Assembly: GCA_910589035.1 (NCBI GenBank)
Contig: CAJUSI010000042.1
Location: 21,014-85,013 of the forward strand
DNA from: an uncultured Acetatifactor sp.
Lineage (GTDB): Bacteria; Bacillota; Clostridia; Lachnospirales; Lachnospiraceae
DNA: 64,000 nucleotides
Reading direction: 5' to 3'
Below the pieces are notes generated by a model, which made no database searches, had not been told where the DNA came from, and worked only from the letters and a program-made list of their open reading frames with translations. The position numbers and the translations under genes were made by a program. Of this stretch, positions 36,425 through 45,802 are shown one piece after another. Numbering within the stretch: the stretch's first letter is position 1; each line of letters begins with the position of its first letter.

Positions 36425-36614
36425 ATTATACAGAAGTCTGACAAAAAAAGCAATTTATTTTCTTTCTTTCTATGGGGGAATATGTTATGATGATTGCTGT
36501 GAGAGCAGAACATGATGATAGAGCGGCCCAAAAACCTTACGGAATGCTCTCCCGCCGGATAAATCCGCATTTCACCCTGACAAGGGCTTATTTTATTGAT
36601 GAGGATATATTTTC

Positions 36615-38012
36615 ATGAAAAAATACAGCAAAGCTAAAATTCTCGTATACCTTTGTTATTTCGGCCTGTATCTTGTCCTGGGGCTTTCCCTGCTGGTCAT
36701 CCAGCCCTTCGGAGATCCCCCCGACGAATACAACCGCTACCTGATTCCCCAGTATATCGCAGAGCACGGAACGCTTCCCAACGGCTATGAGAAATCCATT
36801 CTCATTGAGGGATACGGCTTTTCCTACGCCTTCCAGCCCATACTGCCCTATATGCTTCAGGGCTATGCCATGCGCTTTGTCAGGCTCTTTACCGGTTCGC
36901 AGGAAGCTCTGCTCTATACGGCCCGGGGTATAAACCTTTTTCTGGGCCTGCTCACGGCCTGGTTTGTCCTGCTGTTATCCGGAAAATGGTTCCGGGACGG
37001 ACGCTTCGGCCTGCTCTTTGCATTTCTCGCCACTTTTCTGCCCCAGAGCCTTTTTATTCACACTTATGTGAACACCGACTCCTGCTGCATGCTGTCGGCG
37101 GCAGTCATGCTCTACGGCCTGACTCTGGGGTTGAAAAGCGGCTTTTCCAATCGCAGTTCATTTATCATGGCTTTGGGTATCATACTCTGCGCCCTGTCCT
37201 ATTATAATGCCTACGGATATATTTTAAGCTGTATTTTGCTGTTTACCCTGTTTTTTTTCACTTCCTCCGGAGGCAGAATCCGTTTTGACTGCAAAGCTTT
37301 TTTCAAAAAGGGATGCCTCATTTCCGGTATCGTGCTTTTGGGCATCGCATGGTGGTTCATCCGCAGTGCCGTTCTCTATGAGGGCGATTTTCTGGGCCTT
37401 GCCACCAGGGACAGGTGTGCCGCGCTCCACGCCCTCCCCGAGCATCACCCCGATACCAGAATCACCTGGCAGAACCAGGGCTTTTCCCTGTGGGATATGC
37501 TTAAAGGTTCTGATTTTATCTCCCTCTCCGCCCTGAGCTTCATCGGCATCTTCGGCTCCATGACAATCGTCACTTCCATCTGGGTATACCGTTTCTACAA
37601 GGCCCTGTTCTTTTTCGGCCTGGTTCTGAGCGCGCTGGTCCCGCTCTCCGCTGCGGCCCGGAAGGAAGAAAATGCTTCAGGACGCAGAATTCTCCGCATT
37701 TTTTATCATATCAATATGGTTTTCTGTATCCTGATGCCCGTCTTCCTGAGTATGTACTATTCCTATACCACGGATTACCAGCCCCAGGGCCGGTATCTTC
37801 TGCCGGCCCTGCTGCCCCTGTGCTATTATACGGTCCGCGGGCTGGAAAAAGCATGCCTTCCGGACAGGCTCCCTGCTTTTATCGCCCGGCACCGCAATCG
37901 CATTCTCACCTGGTGTACCGCAATATTGTGCGCAATCATTGCCGGCATGACGGCATTGACGATATACGGATATGTCCTGCCCTATTACAGCGCAGGTCCC
38001 GCGCCCTTTTGA
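36615..38012 (+). CDS. DUF2142-type polytopic membrane protein, paralogue 1
   Basis: A 465-residue protein with about 10-11 membrane helices. After the first helix it has the GDPPDEYNRYLIPQYIAEHGTLP segment (split by eye at DPPDE and HGTLP), which is characteristic of DUF2142/GT-C-like proteins with an acidic pair in the first outer loop. It shares LPYMLQGYAMRFV, FLPQSLFIHTYVN and ALSYYNAYGYIL with the paralogue at 40248. GAGGAT lies before the ATG. A role in surface glycan assembly is plausible given the GtrII-like neighbour. It points opposite to its flanking genes. Confidence 0.75.
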   Translation: MKKYSKAKILVYLCYFGLYLVLGLSLLVIQPFGDPPDEYNRYLIPQYIAEHGTLPNGYEKSILIEGYGFSYAFQPILPYMLQGYAMRFVRLFTGSQEALLYTARGINLFLGLLTAWFVLLLSGKWFRDGRFGLLFAFLATFLPQSLFIHTYVNTDSCCMLSAAVMLYGLTLGLKSGFSNRSSFIMALGIILCALSYYNAYGYILSCILLFTLFFFTSSGGRIRFDCKAFFKKGCLISGIVLLGIAWWFIRSAVLYEGDFLGLATRDRCAALHALPEHHPDTRITWQNQGFSLWDMLKGSDFISLSALSFIGIFGSMTIVTSIWVYRFYKALFFFGLVLSALVPLSAAARKEENASGRRILRIFYHINMVFCILMPVFLSMYYSYTTDYQPQGRYLLPALLPLCYYTVRGLEKACLPDRLPAFIARHRNRILTWCTAILCAIIAGMTALTIYGYVLPYYSAGPAPF

Positions 38013-38106
38013 CGAATGGAATCTAAGGGAGATTCTATGATCAAAATGCTATTATAGCTGCAGAAATCGGGATAAGTTATTTTGTAACGGCTCCTTACAG
38101 GCTGTT

Positions 38107-39591
38107 TTATATAATGATGCATACCATTCCGCCGTTGCTGTCGTTGACTATCTTCTGCATGGTGTCCTGGAGCTTGAGCTGGCTCTCCTCGCCGATCACC
38201 GCCACCTTGGCCGTAATGCCGTCGTTCACCAGCTGCTCCACTGTCTTTCCGAAGATATTGGTGTCCCAGATTCCCTTTCCCATATCCGCCTGGTTGATAA
38301 AGCTGATCAGATCGTTGGCCTGTTCCTGAGTCCCCACGATGGGCGCAATCTCCGTCTCAATATTGGCCCGGATCATATGGATGGAGGGACTGGAGGCCTT
38401 GATCTTCACTCCGAATTTATTGCCGTGCTTGATCAGCTCCGGCTTCTCCAGGCTTATTTCATCCTTGTCTGGCGTCACCACGCCGTATCCCTTGATGCGC
38501 ACCATGTTCACCGCATCCAGCACCTTGGTATACTCATGCTTCATGGCTGCAAAATCCTTCAGCTTATTGATCAGCTGATACTCGTCCGTGATGGTCTCTC
38601 CCACCATATCCGTGAGCATCTCATAATAATACGCCTCCTCCACATCCAGGGTGATGCGGATGATCCCGTCTGAGAGGCTCACCGTATCCGTTTTACAGCG
38701 CTTTATGTATTCGCCGGACAGCTCCACCGGTTTTCTCAGAATATCCCGGATGGTACTATAGTCCTGCATCAAATCCTTAATCCTGGCAATCACATCCTGC
38801 TTCATGCGGTTGTCACAGGGAAGCATCTCCACCCATTTGGGCATATAGAATTCGATGGAGGCAATGGGGAATTCATACAGAACATTTTCCAGCAGCATAT
38901 GGATATCTTCCTTTTTCAGCTGCTCACAGTTCACCGTCACTGACGAAACGCCGTATTTCTCGGTGATCTCTGCGGCCACGCGCTTCGCGTCCTCCGAATA
39001 GGGTTTCTGGCTGTTTACCAGCACCAGGAAGGGCTTGCGCAGCTTTTTCAGGGCAAGGATGGTCTTCTCCTCCGCCTCCAGATAATTTCCCCTGGGAATC
39101 TCGCCGAAGCTGCCGTCCGTGGTGACCACCAGACCTATGGTGGAATGATCGTTCATCACCTTATCCGTGCCGATCTCCGCCGCCTGGGTAAAGGGAATCT
39201 CATAGTCAAACCAGGGGGTCTTCACCATGCGCTCCATATCCTCTTCCATATGCCCGGCAGCGCCCTCCACCATATATCCCACGCAGTCGATAAGGCGCAC
39301 GGAAACCGGAATGTCCCCGTTCAATACCACATTTGCCGCTTCGTTCGGTATGAATTTCGGCTCCGTAGTGGTAATGGTTTTGCCCCCGGCGCTCTGGGGC
39401 AGTTCATCCTGCGCTCTCACCCGCGCATGTTCATCCTCCATATAGGGAAGCACCATCTCTTCCATAAACCGCTTGATAAAAGTGGATTTGCCGGTGCGTA
39501 CGGGACCCAGCACCCCTATGTAGATTTCTCCTCCGGTCCGGTTCTTGATATCATTGTACAGGTCATAGGTATTTATCGTATAATTTTCCAT
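38107..39591 (-). CDS. spoIVA: Stage IV sporulation protein A (spore coat morphogenetic ATPase)
   Basis: A 494-residue protein, the normal length. It begins NTYDLYNDIKNRTGGEIYIG and has the Walker A motif GPVRTGKSTFIKRF near residue 29, the SAGGKTITTTEPKFIP segment, the VDCVGY-like LIDCVGYMVEGA motif and VTTDGSFGEIPR. SpoIVA binds the forespore membrane and polymerises with ATP hydrolysis to form the base of the coat. GGAGG precedes the ATG. A sigma-E promoter is expected upstream but I could not identify one with confidence. It is inserted between two paralogous DUF2142 genes. Confidence 0.98.
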   Translation of the reverse strand: MENYTINTYDLYNDIKNRTGGEIYIGVLGPVRTGKSTFIKRFMEEMVLPYMEDEHARVRAQDELPQSAGGKTITTTEPKFIPNEAANVVLNGDIPVSVRLIDCVGYMVEGAAGHMEEDMERMVKTPWFDYEIPFTQAAEIGTDKVMNDHSTIGLVVTTDGSFGEIPRGNYLEAEEKTILALKKLRKPFLVLVNSQKPYSEDAKRVAAEITEKYGVSSVTVNCEQLKKEDIHMLLENVLYEFPIASIEFYMPKWVEMLPCDNRMKQDVIARIKDLMQDYSTIRDILRKPVELSGEYIKRCKTDTVSLSDGIIRITLDVEEAYYYEMLTDMVGETITDEYQLINKLKDFAAMKHEYTKVLDAVNMVRIKGYGVVTPDKDEISLEKPELIKHGNKFGVKIKASSPSIHMIRANIETEIAPIVGTQEQANDLISFINQADMGKGIWDTNIFGKTVEQLVNDGITAKVAVIGEESQLKLQDTMQKIVNDSNGGMVCIII

Positions 39592-40107
39592 AGAGAACCT
39601 CCTGCATATACTGTTACAATATATGTGGGACTTTCCGAAAGCATTACTGCCTTATTTAAAAATATTGTGTCCGCCCGCAGTCCTGCCGCTTTTGTGCGGA
39701 TTGCCGTCAGGAGAGTTGCATTCTTTCAGACCGATTTCATAAAGTAACTTTCGGTCCGCCTGATTCAGGGTATAGAAGCAGAAAAACGATGGAACCGGCA
39801 GTTCAGGAATATGGCTTGCGGGAATACAGTGCGTGGAAATATATATGCAATACGGCTCGCAGAAATATTTGCGCGGATGTACGTATGCAGAAATATGTAT
39901 GCGAAAGTGCATACGCAGAAATATATCCGCAAAAATATGAACACGGGAAGATGTGCATGAAAATACGAGCACGGAAAGAGAGCGGAAAGAACAATGGACA
40001 GATTCCGCGAAATGCTATATACTATATCATGATGGCATGCCTGGCACCGTGTATTCCCCGCTCCAGGCATCAGGGTTTGTGGTTCCGGGAATCCCCCTGA
40101 TCCACAA
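39592..40107. other. Intergenic region with degenerate GCAGAAATAT repeats
   Basis: No supportable gene. Between about 39860 and 39945 the motif GCAGAAATAT occurs three times (near 39860, 39892 and 39919) together with several GTATGCG/CGCATAC-like half palindromes, giving a degenerate short-period repeat array. Frames over it on both strands are low-complexity and probably accidental. Confidence 0.5.
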
Positions 40108-40207
40108 GGGCTGTCGGAAATGATTTTCGATCCGCAATATATACTGTGAGATACTGAAGCCTGCCGCTGCATTGTATGTTAACAGCATTTCCCGACACCT
40201 CCAGCCC
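40108..40207. repeat. 100-bp element with inverted ends (GGGCTGTCGGAAATG type)
   Basis: The left end GGGCTGTCGGAAATG (40108-40122) is mirrored by CATTTCCCGACACCTCCAGCCC-like sequence at 40186-40207 (inner CATTTCCCGACA, outer AGCCC). A related end, GAGGCTGTCGGGAAATG, occurs once near 23104-23121. It could be a miniature transposable element remnant; no target duplication was verified. Confidence 0.45.
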
Positions 40208-40247
40208 GGATAATAATCAGAAAAAGAATCAGAAAAGAGTTTATTCC

Positions 40248-41627
40248 ATGAAAGAAAAAGCCAGCAAAAGCATGCTTCTGCTTTATTTTACGCTTTACCT
40301 TGTGGCCGCACTGACCCTTGCCCTGAATCAGCCGCTGAATGACGAGACCTTTCAGTTCATGGGCAACCCGCCCGATGAGCATTCCCGATATAAAGTGCCG
40401 TTGTACATCTGTAACCACGGTACCCTGCCCACCGGCTTTGAGGAAGAGCTTATCAGCGGCGACTGCAGATGGACTTATGGATTCTATACCCTGCTGCCTT
40501 ATATTGTGCAGGGATATGCCATGCGCTTTGTGGATTTGTTCACGGATTCGCCCCTGCTTCTTCTGTACACGGCCAGATTTGTCAATATCATTCTGGGGCT
40601 GATCATGGCCTGGGTCGTCCTGCTGTTGGGGAAAAAGCTTTTTCCTGACGACCGCGTGCGCTGGCTGTTCTGTTTTCTGGTGACGTTCCTGCCCCAGAGC
40701 CTGTTTTTACACACTTATGTCAATCCGGATTCCATGTGCCTCCTGTCCACGGCGCTGATGCTCTACGGCCTGGTGCGGGGATATGGGGACGGCTTCTCTC
40801 TACGCTCCTGCGCCATTCTGGCAGTCGGGGTGATTTTGTGCGCGCTTTCTTATTACAACGCCTATGGCTTCATATTGGGGAGTATTCTACTCTTTGCCGC
40901 ATATTTTCTGAAAAATGAAAGCGGGAAAATGAGATATGACTGGCGGAATTTTCTGAAAAAGGGGCTGGGGATTTCCGCTGTAGTGCTTCTCTGTATCAGT
41001 TGGTCCTTTATCCGGAATTATATCCTCTATGACGGTGACATCATCGGGCTTGAGACAAAGGAAAATTTCATAAAGTCCTTCGGCCTTGAGCGCAGTACCT
41101 GCTACAGCCAGGGAATCTCTCTGATTTCCATGCTGGTTACCACCAGCTATTTCCTGCATCTGTTTTATACCGCCGTGGCAGTCTACGGCTCCGTCAGTAT
41201 CCTTACCTGGGATATTGTCTATCACTTTTACTTTCTGGTCTTTCTCGCGGGAATTGCGGGCGCGGTCTTCTGCCGCAGCAGAGCTTCCGAATATTCTTTC
41301 CTGCCGGACAGATTCGAACACAGGAAAAGCTTCCGCCTGTTCTTCCATGCCGTTATGATATTCTGCATGGCAATGCCGCTGGTTCTGCTGATTCAGTATG
41401 CCTACACGGTGGATTTTCAGGCGCAGGGACGCTATATTCTGCCCGGCATTGTTCCATTCATGTATTATACGGCCATGGGATGGCAGAAACTTGTATGCAG
41501 GCAAAAGGTTCCCCGCGCTCTGCAGAATATCTTATTTGCGGCTCTGCTGTTCTGCATTGCTGCAGCTCTGCTGATCATGGTGTATGTCTCCGCGCTTCCC
41601 GTTTACAGGCAGGCACCCGTCCTTTAA
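40248..41627 (+). CDS. DUF2142-type polytopic membrane protein, paralogue 2
   Basis: From the ATG at 40248 the product has 459 residues and about 10-11 membrane helices. The loop after helix 1 reads GNPPDEHSRYKVPLYICNHG, then TLPTGFEEELI, parallel to paralogue 1. Shared blocks include LPYIVQGYAMRFVDLF, FLPQSLFLHTYVNPDS and ALSYYNAYGFILGSILLF. The ribosome site (AAAAGAG) is weak; an earlier in-frame ATG at 40176 lies inside a repeat element. The two genes are the same orientation and look like an old duplication split by spoIVA. Substrate unknown. Confidence 0.75.
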   Translation: MKEKASKSMLLLYFTLYLVAALTLALNQPLNDETFQFMGNPPDEHSRYKVPLYICNHGTLPTGFEEELISGDCRWTYGFYTLLPYIVQGYAMRFVDLFTDSPLLLLYTARFVNIILGLIMAWVVLLLGKKLFPDDRVRWLFCFLVTFLPQSLFLHTYVNPDSMCLLSTALMLYGLVRGYGDGFSLRSCAILAVGVILCALSYYNAYGFILGSILLFAAYFLKNESGKMRYDWRNFLKKGLGISAVVLLCISWSFIRNYILYDGDIIGLETKENFIKSFGLERSTCYSQGISLISMLVTTSYFLHLFYTAVAVYGSVSILTWDIVYHFYFLVFLAGIAGAVFCRSRASEYSFLPDRFEHRKSFRLFFHAVMIFCMAMPLVLLIQYAYTVDFQAQGRYILPGIVPFMYYTAMGWQKLVCRQKVPRALQNILFAALLFCIAAALLIMVYVSALPVYRQAPVL

Positions 41628-41809
41628 ATGTTTCGGAATTGCATTCTGTAACTTAACAGCTGAGCCTGGTATATCTGTGCATTCGGCAAAATTCCGGTTT
41701 CGGCCTACAGGTGTTTCTAATCCTGCAAAGTCTCCGAAGAGCTAATGGCAGTGCCATTCCTTTTAAAACATGGCTCTAACGCAATAGCAGCAATTTTCAC
41801 TCCACGGAT

Positions 41810-43225
41810 TCAGGATTTGCTTACTTCAAAAACGACGGCGGCACTGTCATTGCCCTCGATTTCCATGACAACACCCAGAAAAATCGGCAGGCCTGTCTCA
41901 CAGTCGATAATCAGATATACGAAGGGCCGGTCCAGGTACACTTCCTTTGTGTCCGGTTCCTCTATCGGCGCTGCCCCGTCTTCCATCACCACCGCGGCAG
42001 CGGCTCCCGCCTTGGTCCCCCGCTCGTCCACCGCAATACAGGTCTTGTGGAGCACCCGGCTGATATACACATTTCCGTTCTCCGAAGAACCGATTCCCGT
42101 GAAGTCCGCTTCTGACGCCGAAAAAGCGTCCGCCATCCCCATGCTCTGAAGGATTTCTTTCAGTTCCACGGCGTATTCGCTCTCATATTTGGGAATGCAG
42201 ATGTCCACCTCTTCCTCGATCGGATTGTCCAATATCCTGCGCAGTTTTTCCCCTGTAAGGGAGGCCAGGTACTCCGTTACCTTCGTCCCCTCCCGAGGCA
42301 GAAGCGCCGCGAAGGCGTATTTTTCGTCCGCATAATATTTCAGAAAGCCTGTCGCGCCCTCATCCTCCAGATACCGGCTCTCGGAGGAATACATCATCTC
42401 CGCCTTCTGCGCCGTTTCGTCCTGGGTGATGAACATCCCCTCCCGTATCTGTGCTTCGCTGTACCCCTCCTGCCATTCCGCGTCGAAGGCAAGAGCGTTC
42501 ACAAGGCACATTACCGTGTCCGGCGGAATCTGATCCAGAAATTCCCCGATCATGCCCTCCGTGTTCTCCTTCACCCATCCGTTGATCTCCCTCACCGTAG
42601 ATGCGTCAAAGGGCGTCCGGTAGATTTCGGCGCCGAAAAGCTCCTTACTTGTATCAAGAAAGTCCTGTTGTACAGTAAAGCGCTTATCCTCCGTAAACCA
42701 TACGGAATCCGCCATGCTCAGCCTGTATTTCTCACCGGCGGGCAGCGCCCTGCCATAGACGGACAGATATTCGGACAGCTCCGGCCGGGATATTCCAAAG
42801 ACTTCCTCCATCTGTGTCAGGGTCTCTCCCCGGGCTCCGCCTCCCACCATAGCCAGCGCCGTGAGTACCGACAGAGGGGATACCAATATGTTCTCTCCCC
42901 GTTCTATCCTGCGGTTCACACTCTCCGGCATGGAAGCATGGGAAGGCAGGCCGGTCTCCGCCGCTGCCATGGTCTGCTGCAGCAGGCGCACGCCGAAATC
43001 CGTAATTGCCGCCGGGACATCCGTCCCCTTGCCCGGCAGCCCGTCCGCGTCGTTGCCTCCGGCATCCTTTGCCAAAGTATTGACACTCCTGTCATATCCT
43101 GATTCCCGGTTATCTCCGGAAGGATTCTCCCGGTCTTGTCCAGTGTCCTCCCCACATCCGGAAAGCGCAAGAAACGCTGCCGCCAACGCCAGACACAAGC
43201 CTTTTCTGACAAAATATCTTCTCAT
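41810..43225 (-). CDS. Serpin-family serine protease inhibitor, predicted lipoprotein
   Basis: A 471-residue protein. A signal peptide ends in the lipobox LALSGC, so Cys24 would be lipid-anchored on the cell surface. After an Asp/Gly-rich linker comes a full serpin fold: NILVSPLSVLTALAMVGGGARG, NALAFDAEW, a breach region, and the reactive-centre hinge ERGTKAGAAAAVV (residues 401-413), which matches the inhibitory pattern of small residues. The loop continues MEDGAAPIEEPD before LDRPFVYLI. By hinge counting, P1-P1' would fall around Gly-Ala. Gut-bacterial serpins are known to block elastase-like proteases. AAGGAGG precedes the ATG. Confidence 0.93.
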   Translation of the reverse strand: MRRYFVRKGLCLALAAAFLALSGCGEDTGQDRENPSGDNRESGYDRSVNTLAKDAGGNDADGLPGKGTDVPAAITDFGVRLLQQTMAAAETGLPSHASMPESVNRRIERGENILVSPLSVLTALAMVGGGARGETLTQMEEVFGISRPELSEYLSVYGRALPAGEKYRLSMADSVWFTEDKRFTVQQDFLDTSKELFGAEIYRTPFDASTVREINGWVKENTEGMIGEFLDQIPPDTVMCLVNALAFDAEWQEGYSEAQIREGMFITQDETAQKAEMMYSSESRYLEDEGATGFLKYYADEKYAFAALLPREGTKVTEYLASLTGEKLRRILDNPIEEEVDICIPKYESEYAVELKEILQSMGMADAFSASEADFTGIGSSENGNVYISRVLHKTCIAVDERGTKAGAAAAVVMEDGAAPIEEPDTKEVYLDRPFVYLIIDCETGLPIFLGVVMEIEGNDSAAVVFEVSKS

Positions 43226-43469
43226 TGGTTTCCTCCTTGCTCTCTGTCATCAAATCTCCACATCAGATAGATGCCACAATCCATACAATGACTGATAGAA
43301 ATAAGATTTTATTTGCCAGTACTCTTCTATATTAACGAAGAAAACCGTGAAAAGTTTTATCCATAAATAGCTTCCCTGGGTTTTTCGGGATGATTTCCTG
43401 CATGAGGCCCGCATAGCAAACTGCCGGTATACCTTCTCCGCATATAGGCGAAAAAATATGGAAAGCGCA

Positions 43470-44726
43470 TCAGTCTCTGGTCACTCTCTTATAATTTTTC
43501 TTTCCCCTTCTCACCACAATGCCTTCCCCGTCAAACTGCTCCGGACGGTACAGCGCCTTGATATCGCTTACTTTCTCGCCGTCCACCGTGACGCCTCCCT
43601 GCTCCACGGCCCGCCTGGCTTCGGAACGGGATGCGGTCAGGCCGGATTTCACCAGCACGGCCAGAATATCGATGGCTCCGTCCTGGAAATCCCCCTCCTC
43701 CAGGATACAGGTGGGCATTTCCGCCGCGTTTCCGCCGCCGGAAAAGAGACTCCGGGCGCTCTCCCGGGCCTTCGCGGCCTCTTCCTCCCCGTGCACCAGC
43801 TTGGTCAGTTCAAAGGCCAGAATTTCCTTGGCCTGGTTCAGCTGGCTGCCCTCCCATTTATCCATCTCGTCGATCTCCTCGATGGGCAGGAAGGTCAGCA
43901 TCCGCAGGCATTTCAGCACATCCGCATCCGCCACATTCCTCCAGTACTGGAAAAATTCAAAGGGCGATGTCTTGTTGGCGTCAAGCCATACGGCTCCCTT
44001 CTGGGTCTTGCCCATCTTCTTCCCCTCGGAATTCAAAAGCAGGGTAATGGTCATGGCGTAGGCATCCTTCCCCAGCTTTCTGCGGATCAGCTCCGTGCCG
44101 CCCAGCATGTTGCTCCACTGGTCGTCGCCGCCGAACTGCATATTGCAGCCGTATTTCTCGTAAAGCCTGAGGAAATCGTAGCTCTGCATGATCATGTAGT
44201 TGAATTCCAGGAAGCTCAAGCCCTTCTCCATGCGCTGCCTGTAGCACTCCGCCGTCAACATCCTGTTCACGGAGAAATGCACCCCGATATCGCGGATAAA
44301 CTCAATATAATTCAGATCCATCAGCCAGTCCGCATTGTTCACCATCAACGCTTTGGAATGATTTCCGGCCAAACCGGCATCCCCCTCCTCGGCAAAATCA
44401 ATGAAGCGGCTCATCTGCTTCTTAAAACACTCGCAATTGTGTGCTATCGTCTCCTTTGTCATCATGGTACGCAGGTCGCTCCTGCCGGAGGGGTCTCCGA
44501 TCATGCCCGTGCCCCCGCCGATGAGGGCAATGGGCTTGTTCCCCGCCATCTGCAGCCTCTTCATCAGGCACAAGGCCATGAAATGCCCCACATGCAGGCT
44601 GTCCGCCGTGGGATCAAAGCCGATGTAAAAGGTAGCCTTTCCCTCGTTGATCAGTTCTCTGATCTCCTCTTCATCCGTGAGCTGTGCAAGCAGCCCTCTT
44701 GCCTTCAATTCCTCGAAAACCTTCAT
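43470..44726 (-). CDS. tyrS: Tyrosyl-tRNA synthetase
   Basis: A 418-residue class I synthetase of the bacterial TyrRS type. Motifs: YIGFDPTADSLHVGHF containing the HIGH-like HVGH, GGDDQWSNMLGG for tyrosine binding, and the KMSKS-like KKMGKT. A C-terminal S4 RNA-binding domain ends the protein (SEARRAVEQGGVTVDGEKV). It charges tRNA-Tyr in the cytosol. AAGGAGAAGAGG precedes the ATG. A complete T-box leader and consensus promoter lie upstream, so expression responds to uncharged tRNA-Tyr. Confidence 0.98.
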   Translation of the reverse strand: MKVFEELKARGLLAQLTDEEEIRELINEGKATFYIGFDPTADSLHVGHFMALCLMKRLQMAGNKPIALIGGGTGMIGDPSGRSDLRTMMTKETIAHNCECFKKQMSRFIDFAEEGDAGLAGNHSKALMVNNADWLMDLNYIEFIRDIGVHFSVNRMLTAECYRQRMEKGLSFLEFNYMIMQSYDFLRLYEKYGCNMQFGGDDQWSNMLGGTELIRRKLGKDAYAMTITLLLNSEGKKMGKTQKGAVWLDANKTSPFEFFQYWRNVADADVLKCLRMLTFLPIEEIDEMDKWEGSQLNQAKEILAFELTKLVHGEEEAAKARESARSLFSGGGNAAEMPTCILEEGDFQDGAIDILAVLVKSGLTASRSEARRAVEQGGVTVDGEKVSDIKALYRPEQFDGEGIVVRRGKKNYKRVTRD

Positions 44727-44969
44727 TTTCCTCTTCTCCTTTTCTTTCCTCTTTCCTGCATAGTCTCTCGAAATCTCTCTTCCGCTTTCTGCAAAACTTT
44801 CCGAAAACTTTTATCACCAGTTCCTTCCTCTTTTGTTTATCGGAGCTCTGTTTTTGCCTGTCAGGATTCCAATATCCTGTCTGCCGGTGCGCTGCCCCGG
44901 TCAAGCCGTCTTCTCTGTACAGCCTTGTGCAGGTCAATGGATTTTTTACATTTGAAGTAATTTTTGCAA

Positions 44970-45263
44970 AATAAAAGTCCCATCCTTCTGCAAAGGACGA
45001 GACCATATTCCCGTGTTACCACCTTTCTTCCCGCAGAACTCACATTCCGCGGCTTATCAAGTATCCATCAATACTCTCGGCCGATATCGGGGCCTGCCGC
45101 CAAAGCCTACTCTGTGGATTCTTCCTCATTTCGGTTTGATGCTCAGAGATGTATTCCTGTCAAATCTTTTGCGCCTCTCACCCTCCGGCCACTCTCTGTG
45201 AAAAGTTGGTTGGCAGTACTATTTCTCTTCCACGCGTTTTTCTATATTATGTTGCCCGAACAT
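44970..45263 (-). ncRNA. T-box leader of tyrS (tRNA-Tyr responsive)
   Basis: Reading the reverse strand, the leader contains a stem I with the box GGAATACATCTC whose TAC (45153-45151) is the tyrosine specifier. It then has the T-box AAGGTGGTAACACGG (45025-45011), and a terminator stem GTCTCGTCCTTTGC / AGAAGGATGGGAC (45003-44977) followed by TTTTATTTT. Uncharged tRNA-Tyr would favour the antiterminator. About 240 bases of further leader without features separate it from the tyrS start. Confidence 0.9.
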
Positions 45264-45269
45264 AGTGTT

Positions 45270-45298
45270 ATTATACAGATTCCAAAGCCGATTGTCAA
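45270..45298 (-). promoter_or_regulatory. Consensus promoter of the tyrS T-box transcript
   Basis: TTGACA (45298-45293) and TATAAT (45275-45270), both perfect, exactly 17 bases apart on the reverse strand, a few bases before the T-box leader. Confidence 0.9.
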
Positions 45299-45309
45299 AC
45301 CTTTTTTCT

Positions 45310-45661
45310 TCTTAACTTCAATAAGCTTTACGGCCTGAATCTTGAACAATTTAAAGACGATCCGCAGAAACCGGAGAACTTTAAGAACGCAAAATACAAC
45401 TATAATACCTATCATATCGTAATGGCGCTGGCAGGGTACCTTTATTTCCAGATATGCAAGAACCTGGATGAATGGCAAACATATCCAGGGCAATCCCTGC
45501 CTGTTGTAGTGAAGAACTACAAGGAGAACAGGTTTAAATCATTTATCATTTATGTTTGGCAGTATTTTGGCATCTTTCCTTTTCTTGAATTCCTACAGCT
45601 CAATGCAGAATGCGCTTTAGGAGTACAGCGACATATTGATGCGAGCCTGGCTAAAGAATAG
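45310..45661 (+). pseudogene. Unrecognised 3' gene remnant (possible transposase tail)
   Basis: A forward frame from about 45310 to a stop at 45661 reads like real protein (LNLEQFKDDPQKPENFKN, YNTYHIVMALAGYLYFQICKN, split by eye) but has no start codon with a ribosome site; its 5' end runs into the tyrS promoter. The composition (aromatic, Lys/Asn-rich, lower GC than neighbours) suggests a foreign origin, perhaps the C-terminus of a DDE transposase. I do not recognise the family. Confidence 0.35.
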
Positions 45662-45802
45662 CAGGCTTTTAGGAGGATTCCCAAACCCTTATTGAAGTTA
45701 AGTAATTACAAGGTTTTGACCACAAAAGCTTATGGGAATCTTAAGATAATAGTTCAATAGACTTTACACCTTGATGATGCAGCAGATTCGATGATGAAGC
45801 TT

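Noticed and set aside
39789..40100. A 103-codon plus-strand frame over the GCAGAAATAT repeats
   Set aside because: Composition reflects the repeat; no ribosome site or domain.
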